Below are positions 1 to 9,759 of a DNA stretch of 64,000 nucleotides, piece by piece. The translations under genes were made by a program, and so were the position numbers. A model generated the notes under the pieces. It made no database searches, had not been told where the DNA came from, and worked only from the letters and a program-made list of their open reading frames with translations. The stretch's first letter is position 1, and each line of letters starts with the position of its first letter. The stretch spans positions 2,003,501 to 2,067,500 of the forward strand of contig JANEZZ010002061.1 of NCBI GenBank assembly GCA_026122225.1, written 5' to 3'. Source of the stretch: Heloderma charlesbogerti. Taxonomy: Eukaryota > Chordata > Lepidosauria > Squamata > Helodermatidae.

Positions 1-45
1 GCAGGCATTTCAACGCCTCAGGACGGCATTCACCTCCGCCCCATC

Positions 46-470
46 TTGCAACAACCTGATCCCATCCAGCCTTTCATTGTAGAATCGGATGCCTCTGACA
101 AAGCTGTGGCAGCAGTCCTGTTACAGCCAGCGGCAAAAGGCCAGACTCTACTCCCCTATGCCTTCCATTCGAGAAAGCTCATCCCATCCGAATGGAATTA
201 CACCATTTGGGAGAAGGAGCTCTTGGCCATCAAAGTGGTGTTTGAGGTGTGGCGCCACTTGCTAGAAGGGGCCCATCATCTGGTGCAAGTATGAATGGAT
301 CACCGAAACCTGGAGTACTTGCAAAGTGCCTGGAAACTTAACCAATGCCAGATCTAGTGGTCTCTTGCTTTTCCCGGTTCAACTTCACGTTCACCTACCT
401 CCCAGGACACCAGAATAAACAGGCAGATGCACTCTCCTGGAAGCCCAAGTACCGAGCCAAGACCACTAGT
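46..470 (+). pseudogene. Gypsy RNase H domain remnant
   Basis: The frame from 46 to 294 encodes the start of a retroelement RNase H, which degrades the RNA strand of the RNA/DNA hybrid during reverse transcription. Visible motifs are VESDASD (first catalytic Asp, about residue 13), then FHSRKLIPSEWNY, then EKELLAIK (catalytic Glu) and WRHLLEGA. A stop at 292-294 is followed in another frame by MDHRNLEYL, which holds the next catalytic Asp. After a further frameshift the domain ends with a PGHQNKQADALS-type motif near 400-440. The order and spacing fit Gypsy RNase H. At least two frame breaks make it non-functional. Confidence 0.88.
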
Positions 471-639
471 CATCCTCTGCAGTCTATCCTCCACCCAGAA
501 AACTTTGCAGCCACCCAGCAACACCCATCGCTGGTGGACTGGGTACAGGGGCTGCAGCAGAGTGACCCCTATGTACCAGCGCATTGGCCAGAATCCCAGT
601 CTGGAACCCCGATGACCAACAAACCCTTCTCGATGCAGG

Positions 640-2490
640 ATGGCCTGCTGTACCATCGACACCACCTGTATATTCCTCCTGGGGCCGTACAGGGGGAGGT
701 GCTCCAGCTTTGCCATGACAGCTGATCAGCTGGTCACTTTGGGACCTATAAGACTCTACACCTAGTTTTGTGGGAATTCTTGTGGCCTCGGGTACAAGTG
801 GATGTCAAAGACTATGTGGCAGCTTGTGACACTTGTTGGCAGGCTAAGGTTGCTCCTAGGTGGCCACCTGGCCTTTTGCTTCCACTTCCCACTCCTCTGG
901 GGCCATGGCGATCAGTATCCTTGGACTCCATCACCAACCTGCCCAGCTCCAAGGGAATGACCACGATTCTTGTCGTGGTGGACCTGTTTACCGAGATGGC
1001 CCACTTCCTCCCATGTGCCGGTCTCCCCTCAGCTCAGGTGACAGCCCAGATGTTCCTGACCCAGGTGTTCCATCTTCATGGTCTTCCGGATCATCTGATG
1101 TCGGACCGAAGGACCTAATTCATGGTCCGGTTCTGGCAAGCCTTGTTTTGGGCCTTTGATGTGCAAGTTCACTTGTCCTCAGTGCATCACCCTCAATCAG
1201 ACGGCCAGACAGAGCGCACCATGCCACACTGGAGCAGTATTTACGATTAGGGATGTCAGAGAATTCCGCCATGGATATCGGTGAGGCCGAATGCCAGTGC
1301 ATTCGGCCCCCCGAACTCCGTGGCAGAACGGCCTGCCCCCCGCCCCCCCCGCGGATCTCCCCCGGGGTGAGACTTACCTGGGGCGGATGTTCCGGGCAGC
1401 GGTGGCTGGTCTTCCAACTGGCTGCCTCCACCGCCATTTGCAGTCTTGTCGTGTTTCCTCCCCCCCGCACAAGATGTGATAGGCTACGTAAAGATTTACG
1501 TAGCCTATCATGGCTGGGTAAAACAAAACAAAACACCCGCATATGCAAATGGCGGCAACTACGGCCGCCGCCATTTGCGTTCCTTATTTTTGGCCGTCTT
1601 AGTCTACGTAAATATTTACATAGACTATGACGGTGAAAATAAAGGGGAACGCAAATAGCATAGCGGGTGCTATTTGCGTCCCTTTTTCATTCGCCGTTTT
1701 AGCCTACGTAACTATTTGCGTACGCCATTTGCGTACGTGTTTTTTTTGGTTTTTTACCCAGAGCCCTCTGCGGCCAGAAATCCAGCTGCGGACGGCTCTG
1801 GCCTGGGCCTGGCTGGCTGCTCCGCGGAGCTGCCGCAGAGCACAGCCAGCCGTGGAGGATTCTGGGGGGGAGGAACGGATCGCCTCCCCCCCTGTCGAGG
1901 ATTCCGGGGGGAGGGACAGAACGCCTCCCACCCCATCAACATAATCCACAGAAAGGTAAGTGACTTTCGTACATCCCTATTTACGATGCTACATCGATTT
2001 CCAGCAAGATGATTGGGTAGATCTACTCCCACTGGCAGAATCTGCATACAATTCCCTGCATGCCTCCACCCAGCAGGCCCTGTTCTTCACCACCTATGGC
2101 TACCACCCCAGATTCTTCCCGTCAGTGGTCCCACCCTCCCTGGTCCCCACAGCAGACTGCATGATGCAGGAATTGAAGGCCATACAGGCAGTCCTGAGAG
2201 AACAACTAGACCAAGTGAAGGAGGCATACAAGCAATTTGCTGACCGCCATCGCCAAGCGGGCCTGCCGCTGAAGGTAGGGGACAAAGTGTGGCTTTCCAC
2301 CAAGTTCCTGTGGACCTCAAGGCCGTCCTGGAAGCTAGACGCATGTTACATTGGTCCTTTCCTCATCACCCAGCAAATCAACCCAGTAGCCTTCCAGCTG
2401 CAACTCCCTGCATCCCTCATTCTTCACCCCGTGTTCCACCATTCATTGCTTGTTCTGCCCCCCCGACTTCACCCCCTGTGTGCTTGACCG
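640..2490 (+). pseudogene. Gypsy integrase remnant, split by a hAT-like element
   Basis: Integrase inserts the cDNA copy into chromosomal DNA. A zinc-binding region is visible: a CHDS/GHFGTYKT stretch at about 713-755 with a stop inside it, then CDTCWQAK at 819-845. The catalytic core follows: an Asp in SLDSITNLP (about 917-943), an Asp in HLMSDRRT (1093-1116) and a Glu in QSDGQTERT (about 1195-1220). A stop at 1117-1119 breaks the core. The frame is interrupted at 1248 and resumes after 1979 with QQDDWVDLLPLAESAYN and the GDKVWLS-type C-terminal domain, ending at the stop at 2485-2487. The domain order is normal for Gypsy. Stops plus the insertion show it is inactive. Confidence 0.9.
1248..1979 (+). 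mobile_element. Hairpin-array hAT-like element, copy 1 (732 bp)
   Basis: It starts TAGGGATGTCAG, ends CTTTCGTACATCCCTA, and is flanked by a perfect 8-bp duplication TTTACGAT (1240-1247 and 1980-1987). Short TAGGGATG-like terminal repeats with 8-bp duplications are typical of the hAT superfamily. There is no transposase gene. The interior is a row of palindromes: a terminal stem-loop at 1286-1307, an AT-tipped hairpin at 1477-1510, a GC-tipped hairpin at 1545-1578, a further AT hairpin near 1591-1632, and a GCAAATAGC stem near 1648-1677. Outward splice-donor motifs lie near both ends (TTACCTGG at about 1373, GGTAAGTG at about 1955). It interrupts the Gypsy integrase and so is younger than it. 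Confidence 0.93.
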
Positions 2491-2507
2491 CAGCCTCCAC
2501 TGCCGGT

Positions 2508-2700
2508 GCAGGTAGATGGGGAGGAGGAGTTTGAAGTCGCAGAAATTCTGGACTCTCGCTAGCATGGCGGCTGGCTCCAGTACCTGATTGACTGGAAGGG
2601 GTACAGTCCAGAGGAGCGTTCCTGGGAAGATGTGGTCCAAGTCCACGCCCCCTGGCTGGTTCGCCAGTTCCGCTGGCAATACCCAGCCAAGCCAGGGATG
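2508..2700 (+). pseudogene. Gypsy chromodomain remnant
   Basis: After the integrase stop, the sequence encodes EFEVAEILDSR, one in-frame stop, then GGWLQYLIDWKGYSPEE and RSWEDVVQVHAPWLVRQF. This is the classic chromodomain pattern, with the aromatic positions of the YLIDWKGY strand and the SWE motif. In chromoviruses this domain binds modified histone tails and biases integration. The premature stop inside the domain adds to the evidence of decay. Confidence 0.9.
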
Positions 2701-2723
2701 GGGAGTGGTGGAGGAAGAATAAG

Positions 2724-2740
2724 CCTGGGGAGGGGGATAG
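2724..2740 (+). other. Polypurine tract next to the 3' LTR
   Basis: A purine-rich run, CTGGGGAGGGGGATAG, lies directly before the LTR start TGTCATGCC. Its position and composition fit the plus-strand primer of LTR retrotransposons. Confidence 0.75.
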
Positions 2741-3331
2741 TGTCATGCCCCCCTGGACTGCTCTGAGGATGAAGGGGAAGAGCAGGCTCCAGACCCAGGG
2801 GAAGGGACCAGCACAAAAGGAGCCCGAGCCCCCGAGCCCCCCATGGAGGTTCCAGGCCCAGTTGCAGTCTCCCCAGAGGATTCGGTGGGTGAAATGCCAC
2901 TGACTCCTGCAGAACGAAGGCAGATGCATGTCCGGGAGCAATGTAGGCAAGCCTCTGTCTGTTTAAGACAGAGAGGCTCTCAGAGGCAGGAGAACTGGTT
3001 AGATACAGCTGCCTCAAGTCGTGGCCGTTAAAAGGGGTTGGCGGGCTGGGGCGAGACCGCTGAAGAAGCAACGTCGTGTCACACGCCGGATCTCAGCCTC
3101 AGCCCTTGTGCGCTGCTGTGCTCGTGTTTCCTCTTGTGTTTCCTCGTGTGTTTTGGACCCAGGATTGGATAACGGACTTCTCTTCGCCTCGATGCTTTGG
3201 ACTCACTGCCTAGGTAAAACATCCCTTGCTACACGCCACTTTTTCACTTCCCAGCCTAGGACAGGTTTGCAGCCCTGTTATCAGCCGGTGATTTATTGCC
3301 GCTAGCTGCGGTCAGCTGGCAGAAGCTGACA
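2741..3331 (+). repeat. Gypsy 3' LTR (591 bp)
   Basis: The LTR is bounded by TGTCA at 2741 and TGACA at 3331, a 5-bp inverted repeat of the usual TG...CA form, and it follows a purine tract directly. Its first half encodes an acidic, Pro-rich stretch and then an Arg/Gln-rich stretch (ERRQMHVREQCRQASVCLRQ). A similar layout is seen on the minus strand at 40-42 kb. The 5' LTR is outside the window, so LTR-LTR divergence cannot be measured here. Confidence 0.8.
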
Positions 3332-4467
3332 GTAATATCCAGCACAGATTGTAGCAGGCCATGTATATTTATTTCCCTGCCGGCTGGTTTAACTCGGCTT
3401 ACTGAGAATGCAAGCTTATACAAATGAGGAAATATTAGGCTTTTTTAGTCCATCTCAAGAACCCTCCTTGTGTGGGCTTTATTACAAAGATTAACATGAA
3501 GGGACTGAGACACAGGGATGGATGTCAAAGCTTCCATCTACAGAGGTTTTTTATCTTTGGGCTCATCTTTCACTGTAAAGCTCCACAACAGAGAGGAGAA
3601 AAATTCATAACGTGAATCTTGCAACACCTTCTCAAACAAGTCTTCGAAGAAGAGTCGACCAAATGAGAAGATGGGGGGCAGCAGGTTGTGGGGGGCAGCA
3701 GGTTGTGGAAAGCTGCACTAAATTAACAAAGGTGACAGAAAGGATGTGGTGTAGACTGGGCCTCCTCTTTGGCCAGCACTCAGTGGCAGATGTCTCTCAA
3801 ACACATGCTAAATCAGGATACACCACTTAAAAAACTCGTTCTGCCCCAACAAATATAGAATTTTGTTTTTTTTAATTGCCAGAGGTGTGTGAATAAAAAT
3901 AGCTTGAGGTTTCACTCTTTGCAGCCCTTGACAAGTCTCATTTTCAAGTTTCCCCTTGCACCCTGGAGGTTGCAGTCTCAGATTCTTAAAGAATCACATG
4001 ACCAAAGGAGCTCTGACTTTAACAACAAACATCAGGTACCGTGTGACTTTTGACCTTGTGGTTGGGGATGACAAGATGAAGAAGAATGTGATTTGTAGGT
4101 TGCTCGGAGTGGGTTTTGCAGAAGTGGTGGCTTGGGTGTGTATGTGTCTTTCTTAATTTATATAAATTGCACAGGCGTAATTAACACCAAAAAAGGTGAT
4201 ATCATGTCATTTTTACAGCTACTTTTCTTCTATATAATTAACTTGCAAAATCTACTGTAGTTACATTGAACCAAATCATTAGAATCATTATCAATTAATT
4301 ATCCTCTGTTTATACAGCACTATCAGTGTATATGGCATTTTAGAGTGCAAGAGAAGCAAGAGGCAGGTCCGTGTCCTGAGGAACTTACAATCTACATTTA
4401 AACAATAAAAACCAAGGATGACCACATTGGTCTAAGAGGGAAAATCCATGATTGGGCAATATCTTGT
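3332..4467. other. No gene seen; AT-rich unique or ancient sequence
   Basis: No coding potential or young repeat is apparent. The stretch around 4290-4410 (a tatatggcattttagag motif followed by gaggaacttacaatct) resembles the 3' end of an old L2/MIR-like retroposon, but it is too diverged to place firmly. A 16-bp direct repeat with GGGGGCAGCAGGTTGT lies near 3674-3705. Confidence 0.5.
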
Positions 4468-5053
4468 ATTAGGACCAACCAAAATGCCACCAAAGTGTGT
4501 GCAAGCTTTTGAGTTCTCCAAAACTCTTCATCATGCTAGGTGGCAAAAAAGGGGTGTGTGTGGATTTAGGGATGAATATCTGGCCTAATTTGGGGACTTT
4601 TCTGTTTCTTCTCCCATCCCCTGCTTTTTGTGCCACCTAGCCCAGGGGTGCAGAGGTTCAGTCTGCAGAGGTTCAGGAAATCTGTTCCTCCAGGGATTCC
4701 CCAGATGGCCACGCCCCTTCCCTTGGCCCCACCCCCTTTCCCCCAATGACCAATCATTTGGTGGTTTCTCAGATTTTGTGCCATTTCTTCCCATGCTAAA
4801 AAGTTGAAATGCCTGTCCTAAGGCCTAGTTCCTAGCAGTAAGAGCTTTAAGCTAAAGTGTGCTGGTATTTTGACTCCATTTCTTTTGCCTTCAGTTCCAC
4901 CCACCACCGGAATGCAGCCCCGGAGACCTTCTCCATAACAGAATTTAGCCCTCAGGCTGAAAGAGGTTCTGCACCCCTGACGTAGCCTGATGAAGAGTTC
5001 TGGAGAACTCAGAAGATTGCACACGCTCCTGTGGCATTTTGGTTGGTCCTAAT
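4468..5053. repeat. Foldback repeat with ~70-bp inverted arms
   Basis: The left arm (4468-4540, containing TATTAGGACCAACCAAAATG) is the reverse complement of the right arm (4984-5053, ending in TTGGTTGGTCCTAATA) with scattered mismatches. About 440 bp separate the arms. Arms of this kind occur in old non-autonomous DNA transposons of reptiles. No transposase is seen. Confidence 0.7.
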
Positions 5054-5242
5054 AAAGGTGTTCCCCATTAAAAGCATGTAACACCTGTGGTCCACATGCC
5101 AAATTGCTCCCTCCAAAAACTTCTCTTGTTTTAACAGATTTTGTTTTATGGGCTTCCATATAATCTTTAGTTAGCCCTTTACAGTGCTTCCTAACAATAC
5201 ATGGAACAGTATGATTCACACCTGCTAGGCAGTTTGTGGAAT

Positions 5243-5686
5243 GGCCATAGCCAAGTGGTAGAGAACATGCTTTGTGTATTTCATACATATACATATGTAC
5301 TTCTTCACACAGCGCATACTTGAATTATGGAATTCGCTACCACAAGATGCAGTGATGGCCACCAATTTGGATGGCTTTAAAAGGGGGTTAGACAATCCCT
5401 GGAGGAGAAGGCTATCAGTGGCTACTAGTCCTGATGGCCATGTGCTACCTCCAGTACCAGAGGCAGTAAGCCTGTGTACACCAATTGCTGGGGAACATGG
5501 TCGGGAGGATGCTGTTGCACTTGTGTCCTGCTCATGGGTTCCCGGTTGACAGCTGGTTGGCCACTGTGTGAACAGAATGCTGGACTAGATGGATGCTTGG
5601 CCTGATCCAGCAGGGCTCTTCTTATGTCCTTATGCAAAAGATCCTGGGTTCAATTCCTTGCATCTCCAGGTAGGGCTGGGAAAGAC
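5243..5686 (+). mobile_element. tRNA-derived SINE split by a CR1 tail
   Basis: A tRNA-like head (GGCCATAGCCAAGTGGTAGA, an A-box region) starts at 5243 and stops near 5282. The matching continuation (GATCCTGGGTTCAATTCC, a B-box-like T-arm, then CATCTCCAGGTAGGGCTGGG) resumes at about 5635. The two halves flank a CR1 3' end, so the SINE was in place before the CR1 jumped. A hAT-like terminus follows directly at 5687. Confidence 0.75.
5290..5634 (+). mobile_element. CR1-type LINE 3' end, inserted in a SINE
   Basis: This is a truncated reptilian CR1-like 3' end. It contains the last codons of the RT-bearing ORF (WNSLPQDAVMATNLDGFKRG) and a 3' UTR running to CAGCAGGGCTCTTCTTATG. The same consensus recurs at 13950-14575 and 19150-19650. 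It is non-coding now. Confidence 0.8.
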
Positions 5687-5890
5687 TAGGGATGTTGGAG
5701 GAATCTGTCTGGGAGGTAGAGCAGCTCGCCGAGCTTTCTTCAGCTCGGCCCCCTGCCCCTGTACCTTTTCCTCTGTGAGGAAACAGCCAATTGAGTCACT
5801 GGAAACACTGGAGGGTGTGTGTGTGTGCTTTATCTTTGCCTCAGTCCCAGTGATCCTGAAGCTGAAATTGCTGTTTCCTCACTGCTATTA
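5687..5890 (+). mobile_element. Possible left end of a TAGGGATG hAT-like element (partial)
   Basis: TAGGGATGTTGGAGGAATCT at 5687 closely resembles the left terminus of the complete element at 46299 (TAGGGATGTCAGAGGAATCT). Both are followed by a region rich in CAGCTCGC or AGCTTGCC and CAGCTCGG or CAGCTCAG. I could not find a matching ATCCCTA end with a target duplication downstream, so the right part is probably lost. Confidence 0.5.
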
Positions 5891-6204
5891 GCGCTCTGGT
5901 TATGGCTCAGAGCACTCTGGCTCTAGAACCTGGAGTGGGGGAGTCTTTAGCCTTGACCCCCCTACCAGTGACCTGGATCAGGGTCACTGGGGGAGGGGGG
6001 GAAGGGGAAGAAATTTTCAGCACCCCTACCCCAGAGATCCCATCCCCAGCAGGTGTGGAGGAGAGCTTTAAACCTCCCCATCCCTGCATGCTGGGGGGGG
6101 GGCGGTGGTGAGGAAAAAGTGTGTGCGTGCGCGTACGTGCATGTATAAGCATGGGGGCATGTGTGTGCAGCCACCAACCCAGCTGTATGTGGACCTCAGA
6201 GCCA
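5890..6204. other. No gene seen; G-rich low-complexity sequence
   Basis: G-rich runs and a short stem (CAGTGACC...GGTCACTG near 5969-5988) are present, then a GTGTGTGCGTGCGCG tract near 6117-6137. Nothing here is recognisably coding. Confidence 0.4.
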
Positions 6205-8484
6205 AAAGCATTCTCGCTTGTAGTGTTGTTGAGCCACATATCCTCCATCTTGTAACTGTGCATTAGGTTTCTTTTTCCTAGGTGCAGAACTTGGCATTTA
6301 TTCCTATTAAATGTCATTCTGTTATTTTCTGTCTAGCACTCCAGCCTATCAAGATCACTTTGAATGTTGTTTCTGTCTTCCAGGGTATTAGCTATCCCTC
6401 CCAATTTTGTGCCATCTGCAAATTCGATCAGCATTCCCTGCACCTCCTCCTCCAAGTCATTAATAAAAATGTTGAAGAGCACTGGGCCCAGGACAGAGTC
6501 CTGCAGTACCCTGCTCGTTACCTCTCCCCAATTTGAGAAGATCCCATTGAGAACCACTCTTTGAGTCTGATTCTGTAGCCAACTGTGGATCCACTGGATC
6601 GTTGTTTCATCTAGCCCACTTTGAGCTAGTTTGCTCATCAGGATATCATGGGGCACTTTGTTGAAAGCTTTGCTGAAGTCAAGGTATATTATGTCTACAG
6701 CATTCCCACAGTCCACAAGGGAGGTTACTTGATCAAAAAATGAGATCAGATTAGTCTGGCAGGATTTGTTCTTGAAAAATCCATGTTGGCTTCGAGTAAT
6801 CACGGCATTGTTTTCAAGGTGCTTACAGATGGCTTGCTTTATGATCTGCTCCAGAATTTTCCCAGGGATTGATGTCAGACTGACTGGCCTTTAGTTCCCA
6901 GCTTCCTCCTTTTTACCCTTTTTGAAGATAGGGACAACATTAGCCCTCCTCCAGTCATCTGGCACTTCCCCCGTCCTCCATGATTTCTCAAAGATAATAG
7001 ACAGTGGCTCTGAGAGTTCTTCTGCCAGATCCTTTATTACTCTAGGATGCAGTTCATCTGGCCCTGGAGATCTGAACTCATTGACCATATGCCTATCGAT
7101 TTCAAGCTTCAATCCTGCCCCTTTAGGCTGTACTTCGCCTTTACCAGGGGGGTCATAGACCCTCTTTTGGGAGAAGACTGAGCCAAAGTAGGAATTGAGC
7201 ACTTCTGCCTTTTCTTTGTCATTTGTTATCATTTTGTCCATCCTTATTTAATAGCTGAACCACCATTTCTTTCCTCTGTCTTTTACTATGCATGTAGCTG
7301 AAGAAAGCCTTTTTGTTGCTTTTAGCCTCAGCTCGTTCTCAGCTTTAGCCTTCCTGACGCCATCCCTGCCATTCTGTGCTACCTGCCTGTACTCTTCCTT
7401 TGTTGCTTGGCCTTCTCTCCACTTCCTATATGTGTACTTTGTTTGTTTTTGGGTCATCTCTAAGCTTTTTGTGAAGTCACATTGGCTTCTTCTTCACCTT
7501 TTTCTTGTTGTCTTCCACCTTTTTTTTGTTGGAATTGTTTGTAATTGTGCCTTTAGAATTTCCTTTTTTAAAAGCTCCCACCCATCTTGGACTCCTTTTC
7601 TCATTAGAGTCGCTTGCCATGGGACCTTACTGATCATTGTTCTGAGTTTATTAAAAACAGCTTTCCTGAAATCCATGGTACGCGTTTGCTACACTCGGCT
7701 TTTGCTTCCTTTAGAACCAAGAACTCAAGTATAACATGGTCGCTTTCCCCCAGAGTTCCTGTAACTAGCTACTTTCTCCACTAAGTCATCTCTGTTGGTT
7801 AGGATGAAGTCAAGGATAGCCAATCCTCTATTTCCTTCCTCTACTTTCTGTAGGAGGAAGTTATCTGCCACACAAGTCAGGAATTTCCTGGAGGGGCTAT
7901 GTTTTGCAGAATTTGTCTCCCGACATATATCGTGGAAACTGAAGTCCCCCATTACTACTACATCTTGATTCCTTGAAACATTGGCTATTTGCTTTTCAAA
8001 AGTTTAATCCTTGTCATCTCCTTGCTTGTGTGGCCAATAGTAGACTCCAACCACCAGGATCTTTTTATTCTTTGCTCCATTTACTTTAACCTAGATGCTC
8101 TTGATGGGGCTACCAAGCTCATCCTCCTGTATTTCTGTGCAGAGATACGTATGTATTTTTCACATACAGTGCAACCCCACCTCCCTTTCTGTTCCTCCTG
8201 TTCTTTCTGAACAAGTTATATCCATCAATTGCTGTATTCCAGTCATGAGAGTCACCCCACCAAGTCTCTTTTACACCTATCAAGTCAAAATTTCCCTTCT
8301 GTATTAAGAGTTCAAGTTCGTTCTGTTTGTTTCCCATACTCTGGGCATTAGTATATAGACATCGAAGACCATGTGCTTCATAGTCTGGCTTTCTTCCTAC
8401 ATGTTTGTGAAGGCTATTATTGGGCGCTATTAGAGCTGTTCTCTCCATTGCGGTGCATGAGCCTTTGTCCATTGTTACCCCCAA
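6205..8484 (-). pseudogene. CR1 ORF2 (endonuclease + RT) remnant
   Basis: The endonuclease N-terminus reads LRCLYTNAQSMGNKQNEL (8390 downwards), with VKETWWGDSHDW holding the catalytic Glu region. Later fragments include [17 protein letters not shown] (near 7770) and TYRKWREGQATKEEYRQ (near 7420). The RT domain reads SPGPDELHPRVIK, VPIFKKGKK, YLDFSKAFNKVPH (motif A, Asp kept) and FADGTKLGG at motif C, where FADD has become FADG. The altered catalytic Asp and several frame breaks make this a dead copy. Confidence 0.9.
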
Positions 8485-8645
8485 CTTTACGTCTCCCTTC
8501 CCCGTAGGATTCAGTTTAAAGCCCTCCTGATGATACTGTGGCCAAACACATTCTTCCTAGCCTTTGTGAGGTGCAACCCATCCCTTGCCAACAGCCCATC
8601 TTCCAGGAAGTATAGCCCGTGGTCCCAGAATCCAAATCTCTCTCG

Positions 8646-9029
8646 TCAGCACCACCTTCGTAGCCAGTCGTTCACCCGGAGTATTTTTCTTTCCCTTTCT
8701 ATCCCTCTTCTAACTACTGGAAGGATAGATGAGAAAAATATCTGGGCCTCAAAGTTCTTGAGCTTCCTTCCCAAAGCTTCAAAGTCTGACGTGATTTCTT
8801 CGTAGCACCGCTTGGCGGTATCATTTGTTCCCACATGGATGAGAAGAAAGGGATACCTGTCAGTGGGCTTTACGAGTGCAGGCAACCCTTCAGTCACAAC
8901 TCTAATCCATCTTCCCTGGAGACAGCATACTTGGCGAGTCCACGGCTTTCCTTGGTTTAAAAAGCAGCCACAAGGGGGGGGGGTAGGGACCATGGCATGC
9001 AGGGAGGGGAGAGGCAGGACCAGCATCAA
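8646..9029 (-). pseudogene. CR1 ORF1 esterase-like domain remnant
   Basis: The 127-residue frame contains LLIHVGTNDTAKRCYEEITS, then IFFSSILPVVRRGIERERK and VNDWLRRWC. HVGTND and the SSILPV block are hallmarks of the SGNH-esterase-like domain in ORF1 of CR1-clade LINEs, a protein that binds element RNA. The N-terminal part may extend towards 9310 but is not recognisable. No full ORF1 remains. Confidence 0.8.
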
Positions 9030-9310
9030 GGGTCAGCACCTGCCGAGGGCCCACACGTCAGCAGGGGCATCTGCCTGGCAAGCAAGCTGGTGGTAACAAC
9101 AAGGAGGAGGAGTTGGCGACAACGCTGATAATAAGAAGGTAGACTCACTGAGGGAGGGGCCCGTTGAGGGAGTGTTGCTCAAGGCCCCTGCAGGACCTGG
9201 AGCTGGCACTGGGGGGAAAGGATTTAACCCTATGCTGCCAACATGGTCCTGATCTGGATTGGGTCCCCCACCAGCTGTTCTTTGCCCCATCTTGTCATTG
9301 GACTTGGGCA

Positions 9311-9715
9311 GCAAAAACCATCAGGTGGCTTAACAGGGGCGGTGTCAGCTCCTGGCACCCTTAGGCAGCTGCCCAGGCCCTGGGCCCCTCTGCTAAGTGC
9401 TGTTGACACTCGGAGCAGCAACGGGCAGCTGGACCGAGCCACCCTTTGAATTTCCAACAGTGCCCCCAATCTAGTGTGGTTCTGGAGCATGTGGGAAATT
9501 AAAAGGGGGGCGAGATCCAGCTGCCCGGTGCTGCTTAGTGCACAGCCACCACAGCCAGGTAAGTCCACCAGGGCCCAGTGACCAAAGCGTGGGCCTGCCA
9601 GGGGAGACTTTGCCCAGGGCCCTGCAAAGCTGGAGCTGGGCCTGATGGTTAAATCCACAAGGCTCCAAAGTCCAGCGACCACTCAGATATACTGTCACAC
9701 TTTTAAAAATCCAGT
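9311..9715. other. No gene seen; GC-rich repeat-like sequence
   Basis: A block at 9338-9400 (GGGGCGGTGTCAGCTCCTGG and following GGCAGCTGCCCAGGCCCTGG) resembles sequence near 55790-55860. This suggests a dispersed repeat, perhaps part of the same family as 9760-10252. No open frame here looks genuine. Confidence 0.4.
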
Positions 9716-9759
9716 CCAGCTCAAGGAAGGCATTTCCTGTTCCAGACCAGGGTGGCTTT

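Larger units (their letters stand above)
1..3331 (+). mobile_element. Gypsy (Ty3) chromodomain retrotransposon, 3' half, degenerate
   Basis: The window opens inside the pol gene of a Ty3/Gypsy LTR retrotransposon. In order I can read an RNase H domain, an integrase with zinc finger and DDE core, a C-terminal chromodomain, a purine tract and a 3' LTR. The reading frame is broken by several stops and frameshifts and by a 732-bp hAT-like element at 1248-1979, so this copy is dead. The chromodomain places it with the chromoviruses, known Gypsy elements whose chromodomain guides integration to certain chromatin. The 5' LTR, gag, protease and most of RT would lie upstream of base 1. It is a genomic retrotransposon relic, not a host gene. 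Confidence 0.93.
6205..9110 (-). mobile_element. CR1 LINE, antisense, 3'-truncated and decayed
   Basis: Read on the minus strand, this is a CR1 retrotransposon. It holds an ORF1 remnant with an esterase-like domain (about 9029-8646), an endonuclease domain (about 8484-8119) and reverse transcriptase (about 7241-6205). It closely resembles the sense copy at 23427-25815. Unusually for a LINE it keeps 5' parts but stops near 6205, just after the RT thumb motif TFNRNKCQVLHLG, and lacks about 700 bp of the 3' end. A later deletion is therefore likelier than ordinary 5' truncation. Many stops and frameshifts show it is inactive. Confidence 0.9.

Noticed and set aside
1..3331. An endogenous retrovirus
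   Set aside because: The chromodomain after integrase and lack of any envelope-like frame before the 3' LTR fit a Gypsy chromovirus retrotransposon instead.
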